Shown here: positions 25,146-38,221 of the stretch, piece after piece
How positions within the stretch are numbered: position 1 is the stretch's first letter
How the letters are laid out: each line of letters begins with the position of its first letter
Assembly: GCA_946406115.1 (NCBI GenBank)
Contig: OX291549.1
Coordinates: forward strand, 26,805,650 to 26,869,649
Length of the DNA: 64,000 bases
Direction of reading: 5' to 3'
From: Apoda limacodes
Lineage: Eukaryota; Arthropoda; Insecta; Lepidoptera; Limacodidae
The notes under the pieces: model-generated
Told to the model about the DNA's origin: nothing
Database searches by the model: none
The model's input: the letters and a program-made list of their open reading frames with translations, nothing else
Translations under genes and position numbers: made by a program

Positions 25146-28100
25146 ATGGATCCTCCCAGTCAAAATAAGTCGTTAATGCAGCCGAAGACTATGGCCGAAT
25201 TGTTTTCTAGCTTTGGTAGTAAGTAATGGATGGAAAGAACAAAATTATATAAAAAGTTAATGCACCAGCTACCTAATGGTATTCCTTTTCAGAATTAATG
25301 CCTAAAGATGCACTTTCTGTTACCAAGCAGCCTCGAAAGACTCTACTACTCCCTCGAACTGCAGAAAAAGTAGCCAAACCATTGACAATGGCAGAAATGA
25401 AAGCTGAGCTAGGAGGTTCGTAAAACTATGTTTTAAAATATGGCTAGTTACTGATATCTGTACATTAATTAACCTAGGATGTAATTTTAATTGTATGTTC
25501 TTACTCATATAAGAATATGATTTGCCCAATTTCAACCGTCAGAGATGAATAGTTTCAGATATCTTAATTGTTCAATTATTGATGTAATTGTATTGAAAAA
25601 GAGGATATTTTAGACCTGTCTGAGCTAGCTTAGATGGACAAAATTTTTCTGACTTGTATTAATTTTGGAAGTGCATTTTGGATTCTGTTAATTCCTTAAC
25701 CCGTTACGCATCCTAGGGACCACAGTGGTCTCTAAGCGACTTGTGTCGTGGGGAAATTTTTTCAGGACGACTTTTATCAAACAGGCTAATTGTAAGTATT
25801 CAGAAGTGAAGCCAATGGCCTGTCCTACGTTCTAGTATTTTTGGGTGGACAATATTTTGTGCGTTTAATATTTTTTTAACAGAAATTGTTTTGGTAATTT
25901 GATCCGGCCGCCATTTATGTTACACCATTTTAAGTTGAATTTTATTAACAGTAGCATAGTGTTCATTTTGACCCCGGGTAATGTGCTATATATAAAAAAC
26001 TATGCCTTTTTTTAGTAAATAAATTTATTGTTACTTATTATATTTTTCATAAACTTATTCTTATTACTTTTTTTTTATACTGTATATGTTAGGGAACATA
26101 CCTAAAAATAAATAAAGAGGAATAAACATAATAAAGTTAGGTGTATGTCCGTTTGTACGCGGCAAGGGCGGATAATTTCCATAGTACGGGGACGCTTGTC
26201 AGGTTAAGAGTTTGCAACAACCTATAAAATTGTCGTTTTGTTGAAATGTGTGGATTATTTTTGAATTGGAATAGTTACGGTGTAATTTAAACTCAATTTT
26301 ATATGTACCTAAACTTAGCAGTTTTGTACATGCAACCCAAACTTCTTAGTAAATTATATTATGTGTGTGCTTAAAAATGATTTTTACCAACATGAAAGTG
26401 TTTTTTGTGATAGAAACAAACAAAATGGAACTAAGAAAATTATTCATGTTTCTTGAGGAATCAATGATATACCTTACAAACTATGGAAGGTTTAAGTGCT
26501 TTATGTCAGTATTATATGTTTCTGGCAAGAATTTTAGAACAAATGGCTAGTGTTGCTATTATTGTATTTGAAATTCAATTAGTGTATTCATTGGCATCAT
26601 AATTTTTAAGATTTACTGAATTACTGTATCAGGTAATGAGAGTTCCCTGTAACACTTAACATGCATGTTTAGGGGATAACTGTAGTCATCCATTTATTCA
26701 TAATCTTTTTGACGTAAACCTAGTCTTATACCGATTTTTGTGTATATTTGTGTAAAAAAAATATTTCTTAATTTCTTTTTATACAAAAGTAGCTGTCCCA
26801 ATTAGTAAATATTTACTAAACCTTGAATTATAACTAAACACAATACAAGCTTTTTTAATGTTTAAATTTATAATTATTATTACTGGAAGAACTTAATCAG
26901 TGCAATGAATGCATTAGAGGAGTTGAAATGTGGCAGTTGAATTGCAACTTCTTTGTTACTACATTACATGGTAGTAACCTTGAGTGACAAGGATAAATAC
27001 ACCTTAACCATTTTTCCAAATAAAGTGCATTATTGGAGCTTATTGTGTAAATTCTGCATGTTTATGTATGTAATAATAACAGATTTTGTTTATAAAACAT
27101 AGGTAATAGACAGAGTCTGTATACAGTCGGCTTGTATTCTGTGCCCCTGACATTGTTGGCAGCTTATAAAATACTTTCAGCACCCTCATTTGTAGCATTA
27201 ACACTTTAAATTTGAGTGTAAATTATCAAAAAAAAAAATTGGCCAAGTAAGAGAAAATCATAATATTGTGGAAGATGGCTAGATAAATAAGTCAGTCTGA
27301 CTTGCACTCGGCCAGTTTTATTTTGAACTGAAATCTTAAACTAATTTTTGTTATGTTGATCTACACATTTTTTACAGCTATATTAAAATTCAAATCACCA
27401 AGCAGATTTGCTCAGCCACTTTCTACATCAAAGAAAAAAGTATGGAACTCATCAGTTAAATTAGAAAATAAAAAAATTAGCCATGTCTCTGGAGGGCATT
27501 TAAAACACAATTCAGTTAGAAAAACCCTTAATTTTCAACAAAATCGAGTACAGGTAAGTTTTTACTTTAAATTTTGTTGACTCTTAAAGATAGTGTATTA
27601 ATGTTTCTCTTCTGTTTCCTTTATACTGCTGCAGATACAGATAATGCTCAAAAGCAACACATGTGGAAAATGCATAGATAGACAGTTTAATTATGAGATA
27701 CCAGTGATTTTTGTTCTTTTTTCTAATTACTATTTTCCTTTGTTTTACAACTGTAACAATTATATTGCACACACTTGGTTTAATTTTAAATAATGTTAAT
27801 AAACCATACTGGCTTGCCCGTATTTAAAGTTGTGACCTAGATGGTATTACATGTATCATGTTGCCACATTTTTCAGTTTTTTTAACATCAGTGGTGCAGT
27901 TGTAGCATGTTGCAGGATCTGGGTTTGATTCTGAGTAGGACTCATTCATTCTTATACAATTCATAAATTGTAAAAAGTTGTCTCTAATCTAGTTAACGGT
28001 AAAAGGCTCATCCCTATCACATTTGTGGAACATAATACAATCATTGAAAATCAGATGTTAAGATATGTTTATGTGCATATGTTTTTAACATCTCTGACCA

Positions 28101-31100
28101 CCCCTTTGGAGATAAGTGTGCTGATAGTATGTTATTATATTACTCAAGTATATTTGACATGTTTAAATATCAATTTTGAAAAGAATTTAATAATTTATTT
28201 TTAGACAAACTTAAATCCACGGAAAACCATGACCCAAGAGACACCAAAATTTCCCCGGCCTGAAGTCAGGGCCAAGAAAGCTCTTCATCTGCAACGTGAG
28301 TTTTTTCTTTATTGTAATTAGATTTTGCTTAATTGTTTTTTTAATATTAAGTTCTGTTAAGCTTACATTTACTCATGCTTTATCAATTTGGTTTTGGATT
28401 CTGATTTCAAGCCTAAGGCTTCTGACCCATTAGTTAGGCAGTTTGTTGGCTAAATGTCGGCTAGCAGTCACAGTCGGCTAGCAGTCACAGTTGGCTAGCA
28501 GTCACAGTCGGCTAGCAGTCACAGTCAGCTAGCTGACATTATTTGTCATGAAATAAAACATATTCAAATATATAAATATATGGCTTCGTGGTTCTGATGG
28601 TATTAGTTTTACTATGCTTTGGTAGTAAGTGACTGCCTGCAGATCTGAGAGTTGCGGGTTCAATACCCACTCAGAACAAACATTTGTTTTTGTCTTGAGT
28701 TTGGGTATTTTCTACGTGCTTGTATTTAAATGCTTAGCCAAATTTTTTTACCTGTTATATCACAGTAGAGAATAATTAATGGCACTTTAAGGAACATTAA
28801 TTGTACATTGTGTATTAAGAGTGGTAAGGAAAAAATTACCAAAGAGTGGCTATTTAGAAGCCTAAGGCCGAAAGCTTTATGGGCTTGAGTTTGTAATTTC
28901 TGTACCGCCTAGGTTGAAAACAGTGTTTTTCATCACATTTATGAGTAAATAAATAAAAATATAAGGTGAAAATTAATAAACTCACCAAAACAAAATTTAT
29001 ATGGTGGGATTAGAAGTTTAGACAAGGACACGGCTAGATATCTAGAGAATTTATGAATCTGTTTTAGATGAAGGTAAAACTACAAGCTTGCTTTTCCTGT
29101 AGTTCATATCTTGAACAAAAATGGCGTTTTTATACATACTTGACAGAATAGATAAAACAGTAGAACACGCGCACAGAACAGGTGGCATACATATTTCGCC
29201 CGTAGATTCTATGAACACTTTGCGTTGGGGAAGTAAAATTTACAAAGAAAAAGCCCATGGAAGTAATTAAGCACCAGCACGTAATGTCATTTTTTTCAAA
29301 TCAAATCAAGTAGATATTTATGACTACAAATACGTTTTTGACATTTGGAATTAGGGTGCGCGAAAAAAAACCCATCTTTCTGTTTCTGTTTTTAACTGAC
29401 TTCAAAAAAAGAGCAGTTTGTCAATTCGTCGGAATCTTTTTTTTATATATGTTCCCCGATTCCTTGAAGATGCCTGGACCGATTCGAGAAATTCTTTTTT
29501 TTATTTAAAAGGGTGGTCTTCTCAGGTGGTCCCAAATTAATGTAATAAATTTAAAACTTAAACTTATGGAGAAAAAAAATAGTTATATGTAAATTTAGAT
29601 TTGGAACTGTTTTTATGTTGATGATTGTATAGAATTTTTTAACGAGTTATGGATGTTTTTAGTGAACGAAAAAAGCAATTCGTCACTCCAAAGTAAAAAA
29701 TAATAACTTTTTTTAAAAAAAACCACCGCCTTCTAAAAGATGCACTAAAAAGGTATAAGGTTTATACATTTAATTAACACAACTTTATTAAACTTAAGCC
29801 GATTAGAACTATAGCTTTTCGTGTTACAGTTTATTATTTTAGGAAAACAATATCGGTGACAATTTATTTATTGTGGTCAGCAAAATTAAGAGGAAACATC
29901 TCAACCAAGTGAATGCATAGATCTATTTGAAAAACATTTGCCGGTCTAAGCTACGGCTGTGCAATAAGGACAACTGGACCTCGGGCTCTTTTACGTAGTC
30001 GTAATCATCAAAATCAGTGTATTGTATTCCCCACTTTCCTCTTCGAGATCTTAACCAATTTAATAAAAATAACTTCACCTTAAAGGTAATGAATTCTCCG
30101 AATATTCCGTGTCTGTATGTTTTATTTTTTTAAAACAGTGTTCATATTTGTATAGCAGACGTCTGAAAATTTCATAAAAAAGAGGCATTTTTTGAACTTT
30201 AGCAGGGCCCCAGTTTTCATTGGAATGGCATTTAAAAAAAAAGCGAAACATACAGACATAGTGATTATGCATAATATACATTTCCTTCTTGGAATTTGGT
30301 ATTAGAGCTGTTCTTTTAATCCATTATACATAAAAAAATAACAGCTCTAAACAGAAACAGAAAACAGGGGAATACGTTTGTATGGGAAAAAACAGCGAGA
30401 TATTTCCTCCTAAAAAGACGAACAGCTTTTTCGATTTGCACATATATTTTGGGAGGAAATGCGTTATGTAATGGGAAACTAATTTAATTTGAGACAATTT
30501 ATTCAACTAAGCAGTAGGTGTTAGGGTTTAGATTTTTTTTTATGAACATTTAAATTGTAGGTTCCCCTTTCTAAGTATAATGTGTATGTATTTACAAAAA
30601 TACAACATATGAATATTTGTATCTGTTCTCTGTTATCCATAGTACAAGTTTTCTTTAATTAAGGACCAGATAGCGTAGTGTGTGTAATGTCCAGAATATT
30701 TATTATTTCAATATGTCGGTGGGTAGTGTGCGTTGGTTGTGACGAGACTTGTAATTTAAAAGTATTTCGCCAGGGCTGCGCCGCTGTAGTCGTTTGCTCG
30801 TAGCAATTGGCTTGCACAAAATTACTTTTATGATAATATTTCTCTAGGTATTTATGTGTTTAAAACGGCATTGAGTCTTTTGCACGTTAGCACTATACTT
30901 ATGTTGTGCTTTCGCTACAGATTAGCGTGCCTAGGCGCTGTATAAACGCTCTATATAAAATACCTGAGAGGCAAACAGTCAGCCGCAAACTATTTGCCTA
31001 ATGGGTCGAAATATCCTGATGTGTAGAACCTAGAGATGCAACGAATAGCAAGCAGTAACCGCTAGTCATTAATTTTTTTTAGACTAATGTACCAAATCTT

Positions 31101-33370
31101 GGTTTCGACATGGAATTTGGAGCAAGCGTAAAGTAGGTATGTGTATGTGGGTATTAATTGTTATTTTTGTTCATTACAACTATCTGTTCTGCGAGCAGAA
31201 GCGAGACGCGTGTTTAAATTTAATTCAAATAATAACATATTATAAATGGAATCATCTATCACACATCAAAATAAAAATCTGAAATTAGTGTTTTGTGATA
31301 GATTAGATCATCACAAATCAATTAAAATTAAAATATAAAATCTTGTTCAAGAAAATGTCAGGGATACCGTTTCAACATATCATTCTCAACATTCCTACAA
31401 ATTCTGGTTTACTGTGTGGATGGTATAGTTTACATAGGTACTTCCATATAAAAAAATCAGTAGTATAGGGATATAAATACCCATGTAAATAAAGTCAGTC
31501 TAGAAACTAGTGCATACTGTATGAATCAAATTGTAGCGCAATGCCTAATCTGTATCTTAAGAAAAAAAACTGGTTGCCTGTAAAGTCGGTATACGGGCGA
31601 AAGTTTTACGTGACAACTTGTGCCTTTCACTTTTTATGTCTGTCTCTCTCGCTCTTAGGCGGGCTAACCATGCCGCGTGCCTCTCACTCGCTCTCATTGT
31701 GAGCGCATAACGTGAGCGGAGCGTAACGCAGTTTCTTGAAGTGTCACCCGGCAAACCAATTTATAAGACGTTGTCACGTCAAAATTTTTCCGTCACTTAT
31801 GTGTAATAGTCTGTACAAAATATACGGTGGCATAGCTGTGCGTTGCAACGTAACGAGGCTCAATGTGGTCCAATTACACCCAATTGCGTCAGTCTTAAAA
31901 TGGTCCAGAAAAGATAATGCCTTCTGCCCTTGGCGGTCTAGTGGTTCCGTATTTTTCCTCACGTTCGTACCTGGCATGCATATGTACCAACAATTATATT
32001 TTCTGAACACTTATGTTCATTTTTCGCTAACACCGTAAAATAAACACTGTGAGGAAACCTGCATCCGTTTGAAATGGATTCAAAAGATCTATGTGAAGTC
32101 CACGATTTCGCATTGGGCGCAAATGGCAGACTATGTATAATCCAAATCCCCCTTGGCCGACATTTGCGAGGGTAAGCTGGTGCCCCACAGTGAAGACGAA
32201 TGAAAGCTGATGTGTAATAACAATTACTGCGCTTCTTAAATTTCTGTGTGTAGTAAATTTCTGTTTTTTTTTTTAGCTAAAATCAACAATATTAGGATTA
32301 GTGGCATATGTGATATAACTCAAACACCAATTGTAACGCAAAAAGAAACTAAAACAACATTAACCAAATCAAACAAAGAAAATATACAAAAGCCAGTAAA
32401 TTTAAAATTAAACATGCTAAAAAAAGTAACTATTACACCAAAAAGTGTGAGCTTCAAGAAACTTGTATCATCTAATGGAATAACAGATTCTCCAGTTTCT
32501 AACGATTCATGGAAATCTAGTTGTGATGCTAGTTTTCTTCTAAAAGAAAAAGAGATTCATGATGTACATGAAAAAGCACAAACGCTTTCTGAACAGTCAA
32601 TAGAGAATATAGCAGAAATTAGTCCACCTGCCTCTACTCCTTTCAAAGAGTACAGAAATGTAAAAGAAAATTTAAACAACACCAGTTACATGGATGACTC
32701 AGCGTCTTTCAACGATGATACTATAATGACATTTGACAAACCTTCAGTTAAAAAAGAGATTAACAAAAGAGAAGAGACTGTTATCGTTTCATTATGTGAT
32801 TTACTCAGTAAAGCTAGTGTCACGACATCAAAAACGGAAACTACAGAGCTTGATGACCTTATAAAGCTTGAAAAACTAACGGAAGAAAATATTAAGATGA
32901 TAGAAAACGGTATAAAAATATTAGTGAATATTAAAGACTCTCACGTAAAATCGTTGCATAATGTAAGGCGATTAATATATGACAAAAATAATGATATGTT
33001 AGAAATTGACAAAGACAAAACTTTAGTTGATTCATCTAAAATTGTAATAAAGCAGCAATTAAAACAAGAAAACGCAATATGTACTAGATCTTTATCAGTG
33101 ATAAAGTCACCAGCTTACAAGATTCCCAAAAAAAATTTAGGTTTAAGAAAAAAGGTAATTTTCAAGTCTATGCCAGATTTGCCCAGTGAGTTTCAATCAG
33201 AAAACAAAAACAATAATAGGGCTTTAGATATGTATTTGAAAATGAAGGAAAATATGACCTTTTTAAGTACTCCTGTTTCAAAACATAGGCAACTCACATC
33301 CCCCGATACACCTGCTTTGACCTCACACAATTTACAAAAACAGCTAGACAAACTATTTAACGGTGTCTGA
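25146..33370 (+). CDS. uncharacterised 518-aa protein with KEN motifs
   Basis: Five exons are read at 25146-25218, 25293-25415, 27378-27553, 28205-28295 and 32277-33370, with compatible phases and no internal stop. Donors are GTAAGT, GTTCGT (weak), GTAAGT and GTGAGT. The ATG at 25146 has a good context (gcaATGG). The protein is basic and rich in Ser, Thr, Asn and Lys, with no membrane segment or recognised domain, and is probably largely disordered. It has KEN at residues 188-190, 284-286 and 478-480, and several S/T-P sites, including STPFKEY near 275 and TSPDTPAL near the C-terminus. KEN boxes are degrons of the anaphase-promoting complex, so a cell-cycle or nuclear role is a guess. The last exon is long (363 codons). 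AATAAA lies at 33543-33548. Confidence 0.85.
27885..27965 (+). mobile_element. degenerate tRNA-derived SINE head
   Basis: The segment has an A-box-like 'agtggtgcagttgtagcatg' followed by a B-box-like 'ctgggtttgattctgagtag', spaced as in tRNA-derived SINEs. It does not fold into a convincing tRNA and lies in an intron. Confidence 0.45.
28456..28537. repeat. 17-bp tandem repeat, 4-5 copies
   Basis: The unit GTCGGCTAGCAGTCACA is repeated with single-base changes, ending in a partial copy. It sits in the fourth intron of the five-exon gene. Confidence 0.9.
28578..28970 (+). mobile_element. probable tRNA-derived SINE
   Basis: The B-box-like GGTTCAATACC at 28657-28667 lies about 55 bp after an A-box-like 'tggttctgatggtatt'. 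The sequence runs into an A-rich end near 28950-28970. It is intronic; the extent is approximate. Confidence 0.45.
28971..31600. other. large fourth intron of the five-exon gene, mostly unclassified
   Basis: No exon was recognised. A lepidopteran short repeat ('gacttcaaaaaaagagcagt') starts near 29395, with relatives at 46565, 54455 and 55965. The remainder is AT-rich without recognised features. Confidence 0.45.
31609..31784. mobile_element. 170-bp MITE-like element, copy 2 (inverted)
   Basis: The element starts CGTGACAAC at 31609 and ends GTTGTCACG at 31778, followed by six more shared bases. It is the reverse complement of copy 1 at 9201-9370, with no difference seen over 170 bp. Located in intron 4 of the five-exon gene. 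Confidence 0.82.
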
Positions 33371-33548
33371 GTGTATTCTGCATTAGAAGGTCTAATACGC
33401 AGATAACACAAACTAGACACTTGATGCTCTAATAATAGATTAGCTTTTACGTCAACGTGCCTAGTTTTAGATATTTAGATTAATATATTTGAAATTTAGT
33501 GTAATATAGTAATTTTGTAATTGTTTTTAAGTAGTTCATATTAATAAA

Positions 33549-35347
33549 TATTTCAAAGTAGTTGTTCTTAATTTGTAGTACGAGAGCTACACGATTTTGC
33601 TGTAAAGGGTACGCGTCTCTGTTGACTAAGGTAATTCAATCAGCGATTGAAATTTCAGCGTTTGATTAGATAATATTAAGTAATAAGATTTTTAATTAAC
33701 AATTGTCAAAAACTGATTTTATTATATATATGGGCTTCGCGAGCTAGAGCTCTTTCTTGAACAAATTAGAAGCAACTGCTCTAAAGCTTTTAATAATTAT
33801 TACGCTTATATGTAAATAACTTATTTATGTGAGTGATATAGTGTATCATTTGTGTTTGTATTAAATACACAAACAATATTTCTCAAGGTGGGTACAAAGA
33901 AGTGCTAATCAAGTTATGGTATTTAGGCCCCTTATTATTTTATTACGGGGACTATCTCAAAGAGATAATGTAAGAAATTTAGTAAAAATTAAAAATCAAA
34001 TACTGAAAACGCTAATTCATAATTTAGTTTGAAAATCTTTTCTTATATTACATACAAAACGTGTTATCATTATATAGCGATTTAACAAACGCATATTCAT
34101 CCATAAAATGCCAGTGAATGATTAAACAACTAATTTTTCTATGAAATTAATTATATTTATGAATTAAAAAAACTGGTAATTGTGAGTGAGTTATTAATTC
34201 ACTGGCATTTAAAAATAAATATGATTTTTGCGACAGTAATAAACAGCAATGTGATGGTAATGCATTTCAAACTGTAAAATGTTTTTAGTTTTAGATATTT
34301 AGCGCACCGAAGATTGTATGGAAAAATCCTCGTACTTGACCAGTTTTTGTAAATAAGACTCTCTTAATATTGTTCTTATTACCTGTTTGACAATGAACTG
34401 AATGGGCTATCTTCGATTTGATTATTCCTTAAAAACGCCTATCAAAAAAAAATTAAAATCCCTAGATATAGAAGAAAGAATATTGTATAGATACTGTTAT
34501 GTAACGAAATGAAATTACGGGATTTATTTGCAGTTTTAAAAAATTATATCTGTATTAACGTTGTTTCATTCATTAAATTCCATTTTTAGAGTGGTAACAC
34601 AACCTAAACATTATTTTTATTCATATATAGTCCGTCATCGCCAATGTCGCAGAAAATTCCGAGAACGCCTAGACATTTATGGCGCCGCGATCAATAGTAT
34701 GACTGGCTGTATAGCTCTCGAATAGCCGTACGTGAAGACAAAATCTAGTCTTCAAAGACTAATCAGGAGCGCTCCCGTCTCGCCGCACACCGCTCCTCAC
34801 GTTTGATTGTTAAAAAAGACCTCTTCAATGGCCGACTGTATAAATAAAATTAATGGATTGTGGTCGTTTTAGACACAGGGGCCGTCCATTAATCACGTGA
34901 TTTTTTTTTAGCATTTTTAACAGCACAAAATATAACTAAGCTAAATGTTCTGTCGCTAACATCAGACTGAGACCACACTGGAATAAAAAAAAACCTTTTT
35001 GATGTGTGGCCAAATTTCACATATTTTACTGTCTTAATTCAGTAAAACAGTGCCGTTTATAATTTCGTAAATTGTACATATTGTAGGTATTGTATATTCT
35101 ATAATACAGACGAGAAAAAAACATTCTGCATAATTCCAAAAAGAAACCTTTTAGATAGGAACTTTAATTTAATCATTGACATCTTACTTAAGACAGCATT
35201 TAGTTCATCATTCAAAATTAATTTTACATAGTCTGGAGTAGTCGAGGGTAAAATGTATTGAAAAAGCCGTTTCATAATGCCACAGTTTTATCGATATCGA
35301 GTACTCCAGAGTCGATAGAAGCCAAACCTCTCGAGTAAGACAGAAGC
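33549..35347. other. intergenic AT-rich sequence
   Basis: After the AATAAA of the five-exon gene no further exon was recognised. The block at 34630-34800 is more GC-rich but shows no coding pattern that I can support. Confidence 0.4.
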
Positions 35348-36344
35348 TCAAGGACGATTTTCTCCCTTGTGTCTCTCTGAGTACTGAAAGTTACATCAGA
35401 GACAAGTAAAATCATCTCAAAATTAAGCGGTCAAAGCCAGGGCCGGGCCAAAGTTGTTAAAATAAATATTTATTTTCCAAAAAAATTTTGCCTTCAACAA
35501 TTTTCTTAGTTCTGCCATTAATATAAAACGATAATTAGGTATCGACTTTACTATTAATGAACTAGGCATAAGTGCAGCTAGGGTTTTAAGGGTTGATGTT
35601 GAAGGGTGGAATTGTCTAAAAATGTAAGTGATAGTAAATGATTTTCTCATCGCTGCCAATGTAAAGTTTGAAAATAATCAACTGGCACAGTCTATTAAAA
35701 ATATCGGCATAAGGGTAGATATAGGCTGAATGAATTTCAGCTTGGGTCTGCGATTTTCTCACATATGCCTTTCAAATTGTATGATATTTATAAGAAATGG
35801 AACATTTTTGTTAAATCGGCATAGCGATCGAGCGTGTCTGTACTTAAGGCATAAGTCTAAAATTTGTCGAAATAACAACAATTTTCTCACTTATGTCATT
35901 TTGTATATTAGTAGAAAAAGTTGTTATAAACAAATATTGAGAGCGGCATAAGTGCCAAAAAGAGCTTTCATGATAAAAATCATTGATCAAGCATCAGCAA
36001 ATGTAATTTCGGTTTCTAAAAATTTGCGAATCATTTAACAATTTTCTCACTTATGCCATTTTGTATATGGGTAGAAAAAGTTGTTATAAACAAATATTGA
36101 AAGCGGCATAAGTGCCAAAAAGAGCTTTATTATTGAAAATTATTTCAGAATATATAAAGTTGTATACTGTGTTTGTGGAGAATTTCATTATTGTAGACAG
36201 TCGTTATTAAATTTGTAAACATTGTGACTATCTTCTCATTTATTCTATTTTGATAATGCAGAGAAATAGATATTATAACTATAAAATCTATAATGAAGAG
36301 CATAAGTGTCGAAAAACATATTTATATTAAACTAGCTGACCCGG

Positions 36345-37015
36345 CGAACGTTGTTTCTCCGCAGCAACCTATTGTGAAAGGGTTGTACTAATTCAGAAAC
36401 CTTCGGTATCATTACCATCGGTTCACCCTTATTGCGCGAGTCCGACTTTTTCTCAGAAACATTCCCCGGCGTGTGCATAACAACTTACCAAAAATATCAT
36501 TACCACCCTTATTGCGCGAGTCCGACTCGCAATTGACCCTTTTTTTTCTCAGAAACCTTCCCCGGTGTGTGCATAACAACTTACCTAAATTTCTTTTAAA
36601 TCGGTTTACCCTTAGTGCGCGAGTCCGACTAGCACTTGACCCTTTTTTCTTTCATAAAAACTTTGCCCTAACACTAACAAATACAAATTACCCGATTTGT
36701 TCCAGCCGTCTTTGAGTTTTCCTTAGTGCGCGAGCCCGACTCGCACTTGACCTTTTTTTCTTTCATAACAACCTTGCCCTAACACTAACAAATACAACAA
36801 AAAAAAAATTACCTGAATTGGTCCAGCTGTCTTCGAGTTTTCCTTAGTGCGCGAGTACGACTCGCACTTGACCTCTTATTATTCCTTATAAACCTTGCCT
36901 TAACCGTTATTGTTAACACAACAAAAAAAGAATTATCCAAATCGGTCCAGCCGATCCAGAGTTTTAGCCAGACCAGCGAACAGCAATTCATTTTTATATA
37001 TATAGATATAAATAA
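36345..37015 (+). repeat. lepidopteran short repeat with internal tandem expansion
   Basis: The block begins 'actagctgacccggcgaacg' and ends 'tcatttttatatatatagat', typical ends of a lepidopteran SINE-like repeat. Between them a unit containing 'gcgcgagtccgactcgcac' recurs at about 36434, 36514, 36617, 36728 and 36849, with spacings from 80 to 121 bp. It is nested between the arms of the long-inverted-repeat element. Confidence 0.7.
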
Positions 37016-37379
37016 TGTTTATGTTATAATTTCCTAATTATTGATAATGCATGTATGGACACACTTTTTCTACGATGTAAATTTATGATTAAATTCCCCA
37101 CTAAAACAAACACAGTTTAAATACCCAAGTTTCATGAAAGAAGTTTCTGGCAACGGCGCAACGCTACTTCTGCGCATGTTTGTGGCTGCTCAAGATTCGT
37201 GTGGACCAGTGAATATGTGTGAGTGTAATACGCTTCGTTTCCTAGAACGTTGTCTCCATCCTCTGTGTGCGGGGTACCAAATGCCATTTGAATAAACGTT
37301 TTTAGTACGATTTTGTGCTAGTGTTTATTTTTATTTGAATAGTGTACAACCGAACTTGTAATTAAGCTTAATAGCTCGT

Positions 37380-37406
37380 ATAATAAATAAATAAATAAAT
37401 AAATAA
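37380..37406. repeat. (TAAA)n microsatellite
   Basis: About six TAAA units at the inner edge of the right arm of the long-inverted-repeat element. Confidence 0.9.
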
Positions 37407-38034
37407 AGCTCTTTTTGGCCCTTATGCCGCTTTCAATATTTGTTTATAACAACTTTTTCTAACACTATAGTAAATGGCATAAGTGAGAAAATTGACGGTA
37501 TTTACACCAATTTTCCTACAACTTTTTCCGATACTTTAAAGCATGAAAGCCCAAGCACCAATCACTTATGTCATTCTAACTAATTAATTTTTTTATTATT
37601 TATTATTTAACTTTTCCAGAACCAGAATTCATTCAGCCCTTATCTACCCTTATGCCAATATTTTTAATAGACTGTCAGTTGATTAATTTCAAACTTTACA
37701 TTGGCAGCGATGACAAAATCATTAACTATCACTTACATTTTTAGACAATTACACCCTTCAACATCAACCCTTAAAACACTTGCTGCACTTATGCCTAGTT
37801 CATTATTAGTAAAGTCGATACCTAATTATCGTTTAATATTAATGGCAGAAGTGAGAAAATTGTTGAATAAGGCTAAATTATTTTGCAAAATAAATATTTA
37901 TTTAAAAGACTTAGGCCCCGGGAGGTCCGCTCAATTTTGAGATTTTACTTGTGTCTGATTTTACTTTCAATACTCAATGAGGCATAAGGGAGAAAATCGT
38001 CCTTGAATTTTTGTCATCAGCTCCCGGTCTATAA

Positions 38035-38221
38035 TGTTGGGGTTATGGAACTATTTATTTAAAGCAGTAGATCGTATAAGAGCAGTATCGAGCAGTATAA
38101 TCACATACACATTTATATTATTGACAACAAGAAAAACAAGGAGAAGAAAAACAAATGGTTGCCATACATACAAATATGATGTGCATTGACATGCAACTAT
38201 GAAAGCAACATAGGTCCAACA
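38035..38221 (-). repeat. probable copia LTR (3' LTR)
   Basis: A 187-bp block begins TGTTGG and ends CCAACA (plus-strand view), giving TG...CA ends. It is preceded, on the minus strand, by a purine-rich AAGTGGAGG as expected of a polypurine tract. It abuts the RNase H end of the copia element. The partner 5' LTR was not found. Confidence 0.6.

Larger units (their letters stand above)
35348..38006. mobile_element. long-inverted-repeat (foldback-like) element
   Basis: Sequence from 35348 ('tcaaggacgattttctccc') inwards to about 36125 matches the reverse complement of 38006 back to about 37409, with diverged but continuous similarity over some 600-780 bp per arm. Both arms repeat the words 'cataagtgagaaaatt' and 'ggcataagtgccaaaaagag', and the left arm holds the latter block twice (near 35940 and 36105). 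The short open frames in the arms (35423-35659 and 37701-37940) mirror each other and are not taken as genes. The interior holds a short-repeat array and a (TAAA)n run. No transposase is present, so it would be non-autonomous. Confidence 0.72.

Noticed and set aside
28651..28680. B-box sequence considered as a tRNA gene
   Set aside because: No complete cloverleaf or plausible anticodon arm was found; it fits a tRNA-derived SINE better.
35423..37940. two similar open frames (35423-35659 minus, 37701-37940 plus) resembling a duplicated small gene
   Set aside because: They are mirror images inside the arms of the long-inverted-repeat element, so their likeness is explained by the arms.
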